The notes: generated by a model from the sequence alone, not told the origin. DNA of 64,000 bases from Modicisalibacter luteus DSM 23508 (GCF_000378505.1 NZ_KB899991.1:306824-370823); one strand, 5' to 3'; shown: positions 27,047-36,305, counted from the stretch's first letter. Numbers and translations: made by a program.

Positions 27047-29251
27047 CTAAACGGCTGCCCCCTCCTTATATGCCGGCTGCTGCGCGCTGTCCCTGAGCAT
27101 CTCGCTCAATCCTGCTTTTAAATCCTCGCTTCCCGCGAGCGCAGCTTGCTCTAACACTTTCGAAACCGTCGGCGAAGCCCAGCGCCCAACAATGCGCTTA
27201 ACAGGCTGGTCAAGGTCATCAAAGAAACGCCGCTGGATCTCATCGGCGATGTGCGCTCCAATGCTGGTGCCCCGTGTTGTCTGCTCTACAATTGCGATAT
27301 TATTCGTTTTACGCAACGAAGCTCCGATCGTTTCGTAGTCTATATCCCGCAGTGAAAGCGTTCGTAGGTCAATAATATCTGCAGCAATACCCATCTGGCG
27401 TGCTACATCACAACAAAGGTCAATCATGCTCAACGTGGCAAGTAGGGTCACTTGGTGTCCTTCCCTAACTCGCCGTGCTTTGCCAATAGGAATGTAATAG
27501 TCGTATTTTTTTGGAACAGAAGTGATGTGTTTGTGAAGGGCCTGGTGCTCTACGACGAGAACGGGATCCTCGCAGCGAAGAGCTGTGTTCATCAGGCCAA
27601 CGTAGTCAAAAGCGTTCGAGGGGGCAACGATACGCCAGCCGGGATACAGAGCGAATAACCCCGAGGGATCCATAGAGTGCTGGGATCCATAACCCTCTGC
27701 GCCTGGTACACGGCAACGTAGAACGACAGGCACAGGCTTGTTTCCGCCAAAGATATGGCGCATCTTCGCTGTCTGGTTGAATAGCTGGTCAGCAGCGTTG
27801 AGAACAAAATCGGAATACATGAGCTCTATTACCGGCCGCATCCCTGCAATGGCAGCCCCTGCGGCAAGACCGCAAAAACCGTTCTCGGATATTGGTGTGT
27901 TTACAACACGGTGCGGGTACGTATCAGCTAAGCCTTTTGTAGCCCCAACTGTTCCGCCGCTCATGTTAGCCACGTCCTCGCCAAGAATAAATATAGTTTC
28001 ATCTTCAGCCATTCGCCGCGCCATGACTTGAGGAATAACCTCAATTAGACTTTTCTCCTCCAGTTCTGATGTGGGAAAATCCTCGGGTTCACTAAAGCAT
28101 ACCTCTGAGAACTCTTCTAGGTTACCGGTTATCCCCTCATCGACAGTAGCCGTGTCTGGCCAAAGCTCCTTACGTATATACGCGCGGCTTCCTTTACCTT
28201 CAACACAGAACTCAACCGCGCCGGCAACAATATTCCTGACGTTATTATCGATACGCTCTACCGAGCGTTCGTCTAGCATTCCCCTCTCGGTGACTTCCTT
28301 GACAAGAAAATCAACGGGGTCCCTGCGTCGCCATTCCTCTTCTTCCTCTTTGGTCCGATAACCAAAAGCACTTCCAGGATAAGCAACGCTTTGATGGAAA
28401 TAGCGATAAACATCAGCCTGTATAAGCACAGGGCCACGATTCTCACGGATTTCCGAATAGGCCCATTGAGTTGCAAGACTGACAGCTATTGGATTCATGC
28501 CATCAATTTTAACGGAGGGTATCCCTTGTGCCATCGCACGTGTTAGCAACTCGTGCTCGCGAGTCGACTGCTCAATGGTAGTCGATACGGAATAGCGATT
28601 ATTCTCAATGAAAAAGAGGATGGGTAAATTGTAAAGGGCGGCCAAGTTCAATGCTTCATAAGCAGTCCCTTGATGAACCGCACCATCGCCAAAGAACGAT
28701 GCCACTACCTTTCCGGTATTTCTGGCTTTCTCTGCCCAAGCCAGCCCGCAGGCAATAGGCAAGCCTCCAGCGACGATGGCGTTTGTTCCCATGATGCCGT
28801 AGTCATCGTTACGAAGATGCATGGAACCACCTCGACCGCCTGACCACCCCTCTCTCAAACCAAGGATGTCTGCTAGTAGCGTCGTGGTAGCTAACTGCAT
28901 CTCCTCGGGCAATCCAGATTCGACCGAAGGATCAAATTCGGTATCCGCCAAGGCGTGCAATGCCTTGCTTATAGCCTGATGGTGCGCCCGGTGAGTCCCA
29001 GTGATTAATGCATTGCGGGGCAACATGGCAATACAGCCTGCCGATCCGCCCTCTTGGCCGATGCTGGAATGTGCAGGCCCGTGAACTAATCCTCGGCGAT
29101 CCAGATCACTTACGGTTTCTTCAAACCGCCTCGCTGCCAACAACAGAAAGAGAACACGTCGCACCATCAACGCATCGACATTATTCCAGTCCTCCTCTTC
29201 CATCCGCAGTTCGAGCATGGACGCAGTGGATACAATTTTGTTGTGCTTCAT
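27047..29251 (-). CDS. Fused E1 (alpha-beta) component of a 2-oxo acid / acetoin-type dehydrogenase complex
   Basis: A 734-residue thiamine-diphosphate enzyme in which the alpha and beta chains are one polypeptide. The alpha part (about 20-360) carries the ThDP motif from GDG (188-190) to ENN (216-218) and the GRGGSMH loop. The beta part (about 390-720) carries VIPQVMARRMAEDETIFILGEDVA, TPISENGFCGLAAGAAIAGMRPVIELMYSDF and VPVVLRCRVPG. It would decarboxylate a 2-oxo acid (or cleave acetoin) and pass the acyl group to the E2 encoded two genes upstream. No E3 gene is present, so it must borrow one. Substrate undetermined. Confidence 0.9.
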   Translation of the reverse strand: MKHNKIVSTASMLELRMEEEDWNNVDALMVRRVLFLLLAARRFEETVSDLDRRGLVHGPAHSSIGQEGGSAGCIAMLPRNALITGTHRAHHQAISKALHALADTEFDPSVESGLPEEMQLATTTLLADILGLREGWSGGRGGSMHLRNDDYGIMGTNAIVAGGLPIACGLAWAEKARNTGKVVASFFGDGAVHQGTAYEALNLAALYNLPILFFIENNRYSVSTTIEQSTREHELLTRAMAQGIPSVKIDGMNPIAVSLATQWAYSEIRENRGPVLIQADVYRYFHQSVAYPGSAFGYRTKEEEEEWRRRDPVDFLVKEVTERGMLDERSVERIDNNVRNIVAGAVEFCVEGKGSRAYIRKELWPDTATVDEGITGNLEEFSEVCFSEPEDFPTSELEEKSLIEVIPQVMARRMAEDETIFILGEDVANMSGGTVGATKGLADTYPHRVVNTPISENGFCGLAAGAAIAGMRPVIELMYSDFVLNAADQLFNQTAKMRHIFGGNKPVPVVLRCRVPGAEGYGSQHSMDPSGLFALYPGWRIVAPSNAFDYVGLMNTALRCEDPVLVVEHQALHKHITSVPKKYDYYIPIGKARRVREGHQVTLLATLSMIDLCCDVARQMGIAADIIDLRTLSLRDIDYETIGASLRKTNNIAIVEQTTRGTSIGAHIADEIQRRFFDDLDQPVKRIVGRWASPTVSKVLEQAALAGSEDLKAGLSEMLRDSAQQPAYKEGAAV

Positions 29252-29288
29252 TTCGCCTCTCTGCTTACAGACATTCTTGCTGCAAGGG

Positions 29289-30038
29289 CTAGCGCCCCCC
29301 CGAGATAGGAATGATGGCTCCTGACACGTATCCGAGAGCGGGATCTAGCAGTGACAGAACAAGTTCTGCTACTTCCTCTGGTTTACCTACCCGAGCCATA
29401 GGGACGCCCGGCAGAAGTCGCTCCAGGCGCCCTCCTCCTCCGGCGCGCTCATGAATATCTGTATCGATAAGCCCAGGAGCTACCGCATTAACTCGAATTC
29501 CATCCTTGCCCACTTCCCGAGCCAACCCAATTGTCATTGCATCGATGGCAGCCTTCGAAGCAGCATAATGAATCCACTCGCCGCCGCCACCCAGCTGGCC
29601 CGCACGTGAGGACATATTGACTATGGCTCCTCCTTGGCCATTATGTCTCGTAGACATTCTTCGTACCGCCTCACGAGCAGCCAAAAACGCTCCTCGCACG
29701 TTGATGGCTAGGACTTGATCGAGTACATCGAGCTCTAGATCCTCTAATTGGCATATCGGACCGGTAATACCAGCATTATTAAAAAGAGCGGTTGGGTTGC
29801 CTAACTCCTTCTCAATAGTCTGAAAAGCTGCAATGACCTCATTCTCATTCGCTGCGTCCGCTCTTAAAGCTAAAGCAGTTCCGCCCGCTAAGCGGATTTC
29901 ATTCACGACGCCTTCTGCTGTCTCCTGCTGACCGCTGTAAGTTATTGCGACAGAATAGCCACGTTGTCCAGCCAACCTAGCTGTAGCCGCACCAATCCCG
30001 CGACTTCCTCCCGTTACTACCAGAACTTTCTCTGACAT
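29289..30038 (-). CDS. Short-chain dehydrogenase/reductase (SDR)
   Basis: A 249-residue classical SDR with TGGSRGIGAATA (9-20), NNAG at about 89-92, the Ser in NMSSRAGQLGGGGEW, YAASK and the C-terminal SGAIIPISGG. Ribosome site GGAGATAACC. It sits between the E2 and E1 genes in one operon, so it probably oxidises an alcohol to the 2-oxo or acyloin substrate of the complex. The sequence resembles glucose 1-dehydrogenase or 3-oxoacyl reductases, but the context does not suggest fatty-acid synthesis. Confidence 0.87.
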   Translation of the reverse strand: MSEKVLVVTGGSRGIGAATARLAGQRGYSVAITYSGQQETAEGVVNEIRLAGGTALALRADAANENEVIAAFQTIEKELGNPTALFNNAGITGPICQLEDLELDVLDQVLAINVRGAFLAAREAVRRMSTRHNGQGGAIVNMSSRAGQLGGGGEWIHYAASKAAIDAMTIGLAREVGKDGIRVNAVAPGLIDTDIHERAGGGGRLERLLPGVPMARVGKPEEVAELVLSLLDPALGYVSGAIIPISGGR

Positions 30039-30115
30039 GGTTATCTCCGAGGAAACCGTTTCTTAGTGACCAATGTGATTGGTCTCGTGCATTAGTGACA
30101 TTTACAGCTCGGGCG

Positions 30116-31405
30116 TTAAGCTAGTATGGCCAATGGCTCCTCAACCAACCTGCGAAAGGTGGCCAGCAATTCAGCAGCCACCGAACCATCGATTGCCCTG
30201 TGGTCAATCGAAAGCGTACAAGTCATAGAGGAAGCCACTACGATCTCATCATCTTTCACTACCGGCCTTTTCTCAACGGCACCGATAGCAAAAATAATAG
30301 CTTGGGGCGGATTAAGGATTGCCGTGAACTCTTTTATCCCATACATACCCAGGTTAGAAACAGTACAGCTCCCGCCCTGGTATTCATCAGGATGAAGCCG
30401 ATACTCGGCAGCCTTCTCAGCGAGACTTTTCGACTCGCTAGATATCCACGTTAGACTCTTCTGATCAGCTTTCCGAATAATTGGTGTAATAAGCCCGTTA
30501 TCGGTCGCCACGGCTATGGACACGTCAACAGACTCAAGCTTCCGAATCTCTCCCTTCTCCCACTTCACATTCGCCTGTGGCACTTCACCCAAAGCTACTG
30601 CAGATGCCTTTATTACCATATCGTTTATGGTCAAATTACGGTTTTTAGGCGAAATTGAGTTTAACTCTTGGCGCAGCTTAAGTAGCCTATCCATATTGCA
30701 GTCAATGCTAAGATAGAAATGCGGCACAGTCTGTTTAGATTCTGCCAATCTCTGTGCCGCTACTTTTCGCCAAGAAGATCCTCTGGCTGAATCAGGCTGA
30801 CAATCAGAAATCTCTGAGCGGCACCGGTTACGCGTGTCTGTAGCCGAGTCGGCGCTCCCGTTTTCCGGGGCAAAGTTCGTTCGTACATCCCATTTAACGA
30901 TACGACCGCCGGGTCCAGAGCCCTTGATAACAGAAAGATCGAGATTGTTCTCTCGGGCTATGCGTCTCGCCGCTGGACTGGCCAAGACTCGTGCTACGGT
31001 GTCATGTACACCTGACTCTGCAGGTGAGGAATAGGCACGACTATGCCGCTCTCCTGCTTCTATCTGGGAGGCCGGATCATTGACTTGCACACCCTCGTTA
31101 GTTGGGTCTAGTGATTTCTCAACATCGGCTCTCGAAGTAGGCCGGTCTACTTCCGATTCAGGTTTGTCCTCAATAAGTGTTGCGATCGGAACATCAACTG
31201 GCACTCCCTCGGTTCCTTCTGTAACTAATATTTTATCGATAACTCCCTTATCAACCGCCTGGAATTCCATTATTGCCTTATCGGTTTCTATCTCAGCGAG
31301 GATATCGCCAACTTCGACAGCATCTCCCTCTGCCTTTAACCACCGTGCCAGTTTGCCTGTCGTCATGCTAGGTGATAAGGCAGGCATGCGTATATCAATT
31401 GGCAT
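30116..31405 (-). CDS. E2 dihydrolipoyl acyltransferase of a 2-oxo acid dehydrogenase complex
   Basis: A 429-residue acyltransferase from the ATG at 31405 (AGGAG seven bases before it). Order of domains: one lipoyl domain (1-75) with lipoyl Lys43 in EIETDKAIMEF, a linker, a peripheral subunit-binding domain around ASPAARRIARENNLDLSVIKGSGPGGRI, and the catalytic core ending IDHRAIDGSVAAELLATF with the active-site His and Asp. It forms a complex with the fused E1 encoded downstream. The substrate class (pyruvate, acetoin, branched or other 2-oxo acid) cannot be decided here. Confidence 0.92.
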   Translation of the reverse strand: MPIDIRMPALSPSMTTGKLARWLKAEGDAVEVGDILAEIETDKAIMEFQAVDKGVIDKILVTEGTEGVPVDVPIATLIEDKPESEVDRPTSRADVEKSLDPTNEGVQVNDPASQIEAGERHSRAYSSPAESGVHDTVARVLASPAARRIARENNLDLSVIKGSGPGGRIVKWDVRTNFAPENGSADSATDTRNRCRSEISDCQPDSARGSSWRKVAAQRLAESKQTVPHFYLSIDCNMDRLLKLRQELNSISPKNRNLTINDMVIKASAVALGEVPQANVKWEKGEIRKLESVDVSIAVATDNGLITPIIRKADQKSLTWISSESKSLAEKAAEYRLHPDEYQGGSCTVSNLGMYGIKEFTAILNPPQAIIFAIGAVEKRPVVKDDEIVVASSMTCTLSIDHRAIDGSVAAELLATFRRLVEEPLAILA

Positions 31406-31487
31406 CAATGACTCCTGTCTTGCAAGGTTTGAGCATATAGCCAGTTGCGCTAATGCCCAAACCTATATGCTTTCGTTTACCGGCTAG

Positions 31488-32528
31488 CTAGCGCGATAAC
31501 TCTTGGAGGTCTTGCCAGTCTTGTGCAGTTTCCATGTAGCTGGTAAGGGACTCATAGGCTTCTTTAAAAATAGGGTCTTTTTTAGCTTCTTCTTCTAGCA
31601 CTTCTTTGGATACACGACGCAGCTCATCCAGAACAGGGTCAGGGAAACGTTTTAGTTCGACGCCTCCTTCTTCCAGCTCAGCCAATGCCTTGCCTTGCTC
31701 TCCCGGCACTACTTGCATTGACCAGGTCACATTGGCCTGACACGCTACCATGAACTGTTCCTTTTCTGCCTCAGTGTACTCATTCCATACATTTTTATTG
31801 ATAATGAGTGAGTTCCAGCTCGATGGTTGGTGCCAGCCAGGAAAATAATAATATTTCGCTATATCCTGAAACCCCATATTCTGATCGAGAACAGGAAGAG
31901 AAAACTCCGTCGCATCTATACGCCCACGTTCAAGCGAGACGTAAATGTCACTACCTGCAATAAGTTGGGTCGATGCCCCTAGCTTATTAAGCACCTTTCC
32001 TCCAAGGCCCGATATACGCATGGAGAGCCCTTCGAGGTCTTCTACTGAATTAATTTCTTTATTAAACCAACCTGCAGGTTCCGGTGCAGTAAGATGACAT
32101 GGTAAAACCTTTACATTATATTCGTCGTATGCTTTTTGCAGGATTTCCAATCCCCCTCCTTCCCACATCCAGCCGAGGAATACTTCTGGCGAGGGCCCGA
32201 ATGGCATAGCTCCAGCCAAGCCTGCAACCGGTACCGTACCAGCCCAGTAGCCGACCCAATCCCAGCCAGCTGGCACAGCGCCTGAACTTACAGCATTAAA
32301 TACTTCAAGGGCCGGGACTAGATCTCCATCACCATGCACACGCAGCTTGATTTCCCCTTTCGTGGCCTTTTCCAACAGCTTTGCCAGATTTTCTGCCCCT
32401 TCGCCTAGATAAGGGGCACCTTTGGGAAAGGTACTTGCAACGTCGAGAACCCGGGGTCCTTCAGCCAGAACCGAGCCTGACATTGAAAGCACTAGTGCGG
32501 TTGAGGCTACAGAAAATATACGCTTCAT
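31488..32528 (-). CDS. Orphan TRAP substrate-binding protein (DctP family, TakP-like)
   Basis: A 346-residue periplasmic binding protein with a signal peptide ending near SVLA-EGPRVL. It is clearly paralogous to the protein at 20237-21352: shared blocks include EVFNAVSSGAVPAGW, LSMRISGLGGKVLNKLGAS and AKYYYFPGWHQ. No dctQ or dctM is near. It is the first gene of the operon with E2, SDR and E1, so it may deliver the substrate of that complex to a permease encoded elsewhere, possibly the paralogue's QM pair. The operator 110 bases upstream is LacI-like. Confidence 0.9.
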   Translation of the reverse strand: MKRIFSVASTALVLSMSGSVLAEGPRVLDVASTFPKGAPYLGEGAENLAKLLEKATKGEIKLRVHGDGDLVPALEVFNAVSSGAVPAGWDWVGYWAGTVPVAGLAGAMPFGPSPEVFLGWMWEGGGLEILQKAYDEYNVKVLPCHLTAPEPAGWFNKEINSVEDLEGLSMRISGLGGKVLNKLGASTQLIAGSDIYVSLERGRIDATEFSLPVLDQNMGFQDIAKYYYFPGWHQPSSWNSLIINKNVWNEYTEAEKEQFMVACQANVTWSMQVVPGEQGKALAELEEGGVELKRFPDPVLDELRRVSKEVLEEEAKKDPIFKEAYESLTSYMETAQDWQDLQELSR

Positions 32529-33362
32529 TAGTCACCTATGATTATTATAGTGGCTTTTTTCATGCGCGAAGCAAGAGCAAGTGATAGGCTAAAAATTCTA
32601 GATGCGTTGTATTTCTTATCTACCCTACAATTTTTAGCGCAGTTTGCATTCGTATGCAAACTGCATAGGGGGCTAACCTGTCATGTTTTTATAAATCATT
32701 GTTAATATTAGGATTAATCATCTACTCACCTGTTTATAGATACAGCGATTTGATTGCTTTGGCTAACCCAACATAAATTACCAGTCCCCACCCTTAAGCA
32801 AACCCTGACCTGCCCCTAAGGAGAAATAATCATTATATATCAGTGGTTTACCTAGCCGCCTTTGGTCCGGACCTAATTCATTTAGGAGCGCTGATGCCTA
32901 TGTTAGACTTTGGTGCAACCCTTCGCTCATTCTGCATACTTCCATCGATTATTCATTACTGAAACCCAACGAATTTTCGCCTTATGCCTTAACTTTACCT
33001 TTTCCCTACCAAGCCTTTGATTGTTAGAAAATAGCCTGGCGGAGCTGGACCTCACCAGCGATTAAACTTTCGTTGAACAGAACCATGGTATATATTCGTA
33101 GCAAAGAGATACACCGATCTTGATATTTTAAACGTTATAAAAAATCAAGTATTGTAAAATGCATAGGATAACAGGTTTGGAATCAAGATAACGGTGCAGG
33201 TGATTTAGGATTTACGGATCTGTGCGAGTAATGAAATCCCGTCATCCAGTGACCAAAGTTAATCGCAGAATAGAGCTGCTGGCGCCTATCTTGGCAGATG
33301 GGTTGAAGTGCCTTCTGGCAACGCCAATCGAGGGATATAACTAATCGGAAATGACTCGAAAC
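32529..33362. other. AT-rich intergenic stretch of about 830 bases
   Basis: Apart from the palindrome at 32639-32664, I see no gene. Composition is markedly AT-rich compared with the flanking operons. A short frame with a good ribosome site starts at 32894 but stops after about two dozen codons. It may be a junction of transferred DNA. Confidence 0.35.
32639..32664. promoter_or_regulatory. 26-bp near-perfect palindrome, LacI-type operator
   Basis: GCAGTTTGCAT and ATGCAAACTGC flank TCGT. Only one base pair of the 26 is mismatched and the centre is CG. The inner 14 bases TGCATTCGTATGCA resemble the TGCATACGTANNCA sites upstream of the first TRAP operon. It lies about 110 bases before the orphan binding-protein gene. 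Confidence 0.65.
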
Positions 33363-34238
33363 CTATCTGACTGTCGGAGAGCCTAGCTCTAGGCTGACCG
33401 GTTGACATTCTTGAAGCGCATTTACCATTCGTTCCAGCGCCTTCTCACCGGTTTCGCCTTGGGTCACATCGTGCCACCAGTCGGCATGCACCGAACGAAC
33501 CCGCACAGTGATCTCTTCCAAGGCCAGTACTTGCGCCATAGCCAGGCGATGCAGACCACGGTTGAGCTTGACAATACCGCCGTGACGATCGATCGCTACA
33601 CCCAGCCGATCCTTGCCTTGAGTGCTATCGAAGCCAATCCGTTGCATCGATTTCATATAATCAATGTAGATACTCAGGTACTGGAGAATTTTTTCGGGTG
33701 TGTTAAGCAGGATGCCCTTCTGATGGGAGCGGAAAGGCTTACCCTGTGCCAGCATGCGATTCAGGTCTACGTAAGCTTCGCTCTGTTCAAGCCCACTGCG
33801 GTTCGTCCAGATATCATGAATGAAGCGGTAACGATACGTAGTGCGGAAATCCGCATATGTTAGATCCCAGTCGCCTTGCCAAAGGAAAACATTGGTCGCC
33901 TTTCGACGCTCGGACTTGATAGGGAATGATTTCGGAATCGAAATCAGGCGAAGTAGCTCGCACGGGTCAACCCTCAGTTCAAGGCCGCTGTCCAAATGCT
34001 TGTCGACACTTCGGCGTGGCAACCCCATGGCCTGAACTTGATCCGCAAGGCGCGCCTTTGTCATCCAGCGCATAAACAGGCGATCTTCAAGGGGATAGAC
34101 GACTCGAGAGTTGAATGCTTCTCGTGCTATGTATATCCAGCGAGACCGAGCCATATCCCAACGTAGCGAAGGATGGTACAAAGACGGAAAAACACGCTCT
34201 CCAGACGGTGTCTTGGGCGGGATATGGGGTGACTGCAT
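33363..34238 (-). CDS. Hypothetical protein of the polysaccharide region, ParB-like C-terminal motif
   Basis: A 291-residue soluble protein I do not recognise as a whole. It has no signal peptide or membrane segment. Residues about 225-255 read GVAIDRHGGIVKLNRGLHRLAMAQVL, which resembles the R-x-H-R-L-A motif of ParB/sulfiredoxin-fold nucleotide-binding domains. Similar proteins occur beside glycan genes. It is divergent from a glycosyltransferase gene and lies at the edge of the surface-polysaccharide block. Many aromatic and Arg residues suggest an enzyme acting on a phosphorylated or sugar ligand, but this is only a guess. Confidence 0.55.
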   Translation of the reverse strand: MQSPHIPPKTPSGERVFPSLYHPSLRWDMARSRWIYIAREAFNSRVVYPLEDRLFMRWMTKARLADQVQAMGLPRRSVDKHLDSGLELRVDPCELLRLISIPKSFPIKSERRKATNVFLWQGDWDLTYADFRTTYRYRFIHDIWTNRSGLEQSEAYVDLNRMLAQGKPFRSHQKGILLNTPEKILQYLSIYIDYMKSMQRIGFDSTQGKDRLGVAIDRHGGIVKLNRGLHRLAMAQVLALEEITVRVRSVHADWWHDVTQGETGEKALERMVNALQECQPVSLELGSPTVR

Positions 34239-34472
34239 AAGCGCTTGACTTTGCTTCCTAATAAAATTTATTGATATGTTATTTATTGTACACTAAGTCC
34301 ATGTATAGGTTAATGCTACGTCACATGACTTTGGTTAACATACTACATAAGAGCTGAGGCGCCTTTTGCCGCCTTAGCGCAGGCTGGCAAGCAGAATAGT
34401 GTTGCCGTTTGATGACACCCAAAGTAGTCTATTCCGCTATCTGCACGTTCCGACGATAGCGACGATTAGGCC

Positions 34473-35615
34473 ATGCCCCAGCAAGTCCCCAAGCTCCCGA
34501 TGGCGGCGATAGCAATCCGCCAGGTCGAAAAGCACACCGGCGCCTCGCGCATCGCCTTTCACCAAATGTCCCTGCTCAAGGAAGCGGGCTATCGTGTCGT
34601 TGTATTAGCGGAAAAGGCCAACCGGGATCTCATCGACGCGCATGGCGCCAGACTGGTGTCGATATGGCGCTGGCCCTTTAAAGGCTCGTTTAGGCGACGC
34701 TGGTTTGATAGGCGAGTCCAGGTTTGGCGCAAGCGTCACAAGCCCTCACTCTTTATTAGCCATGGCGATGCCACCCAGGCCGATGTCGTGTTTATGCACA
34801 ATTGCGTTCACCTAGCCAGCCAGCGCATTAATGGCATTTCACTACCTGAGGAGCACGAAGTCGCCAGCGTTCATGACCTCATTCTGTCGAGCGGTGGGAA
34901 TCAGCGCGTGGTAGCCAACTCCTGGTTGATGGCAAACGAGTTCAACCGGCGCTACGGCATCGAGTGGCAGCGGCTAGAGGTCAATTATCCCGGCTATGAC
35001 GAGACGCAGTTCAACCCGCAGCGGGCCCGGAGCAACCGTCAAGACACGCGCTATTCCCTCGGCGTGGCCGACGACGATTATCTAATCGGTTTAGTGACTT
35101 CAGGGAATTTTAAAAAGCGCAACGTGGCGGGGTTTGTCCGGATCGCCGAACGCCTCGATGAACGTCTGCCCGGCCGTTGCCGATTCCTCGTAGTGGGCAA
35201 AGACGATGCAGTCGCTTATCAGCGCTTGGCCAAAGACAAGGGGCTGGCAGAACGTTTCATTTGGCGCAGTACTGTGCCGGATGTCGAATCTATCTACGGG
35301 GCTTTGGACCTTTTCGTGCTCCCCGCGCATATCGAAGAGTTCGGCTGTGTAGTTATCGAGGCCATGGCCTGCGCTACGCCCGTTGTCGTCTCCTCATGGA
35401 CCGGGGCTGGGGAACTTCTTCAGAAAGACTATCCCAACCTGATCATGAACATCGACGAGCCGGATGCCTGGGCGAGTCAAATCGAGTCGGTTCTCACCGC
35501 CAATACGAACGGGCTAGGCACGGAACTAGCCAGTCTCGCTCAACAATACTCACATCGACAACAATACGAGAAGCTTGGAGTGCTTTTCAAAAAACTCACT
35601 TCGTCAGAACTATGA
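34473..35615 (+). CDS. Glycosyltransferase family 4 (LPS/polysaccharide)
   Basis: A 380-residue GT-B enzyme. The C-terminal half has the donor-binding stretch LIGLVTSGNFKKRNVAGFVRI, FLVVGKDD and the E-x7-E motif in EEFGCVVIEAMACATPVVVS, as in retaining GT4 enzymes. The N-terminal half carries GASRIAFHQMSLLKEAGYRVVVLAE. It is cytoplasmic or peripheral, probably adding a sugar to LPS core or O-antigen. The following kinase-like gene starts within about 20 bases of its end, so they form an operon. Confidence 0.85.
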   Translation: MPQQVPKLPMAAIAIRQVEKHTGASRIAFHQMSLLKEAGYRVVVLAEKANRDLIDAHGARLVSIWRWPFKGSFRRRWFDRRVQVWRKRHKPSLFISHGDATQADVVFMHNCVHLASQRINGISLPEEHEVASVHDLILSSGGNQRVVANSWLMANEFNRRYGIEWQRLEVNYPGYDETQFNPQRARSNRQDTRYSLGVADDDYLIGLVTSGNFKKRNVAGFVRIAERLDERLPGRCRFLVVGKDDAVAYQRLAKDKGLAERFIWRSTVPDVESIYGALDLFVLPAHIEEFGCVVIEAMACATPVVVSSWTGAGELLQKDYPNLIMNIDEPDAWASQIESVLTANTNGLGTELASLAQQYSHRQQYEKLGVLFKKLTSSEL

Positions 35616-35631
35616 TTCGACAGGCCATAAG

Positions 35632-36258
35632 TTGAAATACCAAATACCGCATTATCCAGAGTCCCCCCGCTTCGAGCTCGACGACGCTAGCTTAATCGGC
35701 CAAGGCAACAAGCGTAACTGCCATGCTCATCCTGGCGACCCTGCACACTGCATCAAGGTGGCGCGCTATCAGGAGCGATGGGAGGAATGCCAAGAGCAGA
35801 GCATCGTTGAATGGCACTACTTGCGCTTTCTCAAGCGGCGCCGGATTCCGCTGCATCACGTGGCCGACTGCTATGGCTGGGTCACTACCACTTCCGGTGT
35901 GGGCCTGGATCTGGAGTTGGTGCGCAACGACGACGGCACGCCCGCTCTAACGTTGCGTAATGCCATGCAAAACGGTGCTGTGTCCATGGATAGCATCCAT
36001 ACTATGCTAAGCGAACTCAAGGCGTGGGCGCTCCGCCATGCAGTGGTAATTGCCGATCTCAATACCGATAATCTCATGGTGCGCTGGACTGAAGGCATAC
36101 CGCACTTTGTTATCATCGACGGACTGGGCAGTCGCCATCCGGGCTGGAAGTTCTACCTCTACCAGCGATGCAAATGGCTTGCCCGCTTCAAGACCCGGAG
36201 ACAATGGGAGCGCCAGGAGAAGGCGCTGTTCGAGACCTTGGCGCGCATAACTGCCTAG
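35632..36258 (+). CDS. YrbL-family protein-kinase-like protein (LPS region)
   Basis: About 208 residues, PhoP-regulated YrbL family, with a kinase-like fold. It shows LIGQGNKRNCHAHPGDPAHCIKVARY (Gly loop and putative ATP Lys), VIADLNTDNLMVRW (catalytic-loop-like D-x4-N) and FVIIDGLGSR (DFG-like). No ATG is available. A TTG at 35632 is used here, and a TTG at 35575 inside the previous gene is the alternative. Related kinase-like proteins phosphorylate LPS core sugars or act near them, and the neighbour is a glycosyltransferase. A 10-bp hairpin follows the stop. Confidence 0.75.
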   Translation: MKYQIPHYPESPRFELDDASLIGQGNKRNCHAHPGDPAHCIKVARYQERWEECQEQSIVEWHYLRFLKRRRIPLHHVADCYGWVTTTSGVGLDLELVRNDDGTPALTLRNAMQNGAVSMDSIHTMLSELKAWALRHAVVIADLNTDNLMVRWTEGIPHFVIIDGLGSRHPGWKFYLYQRCKWLARFKTRRQWERQEKALFETLARITA

Positions 36259-36278
36259 CCAGCCTACCCCGTAAACAA

Positions 36279-36305
36279 CGAGGCTATCTAAGTGGGATAG
36301 CCTCG
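36279..36305 (+). terminator. Hairpin terminator after the YrbL-like gene
   Basis: CGAGGCTATC and GATAGCCTCG form a perfect 10-bp stem with a 7-base loop, 21 bases after the stop codon. Only a broken T-run follows (TCTTC). Confidence 0.65.

Noticed and set aside
32894-32965. Short frame with ribosome site in the AT-rich gap
   Set aside because: It stops after about two dozen codons and resembles nothing known. Too little support for a gene.
33805-33825. GTCCAGATAT half-site resembling the activator box of the 20 kb region
   Set aside because: It lies inside a coding gene, lacks the symmetric half, and is probably chance.
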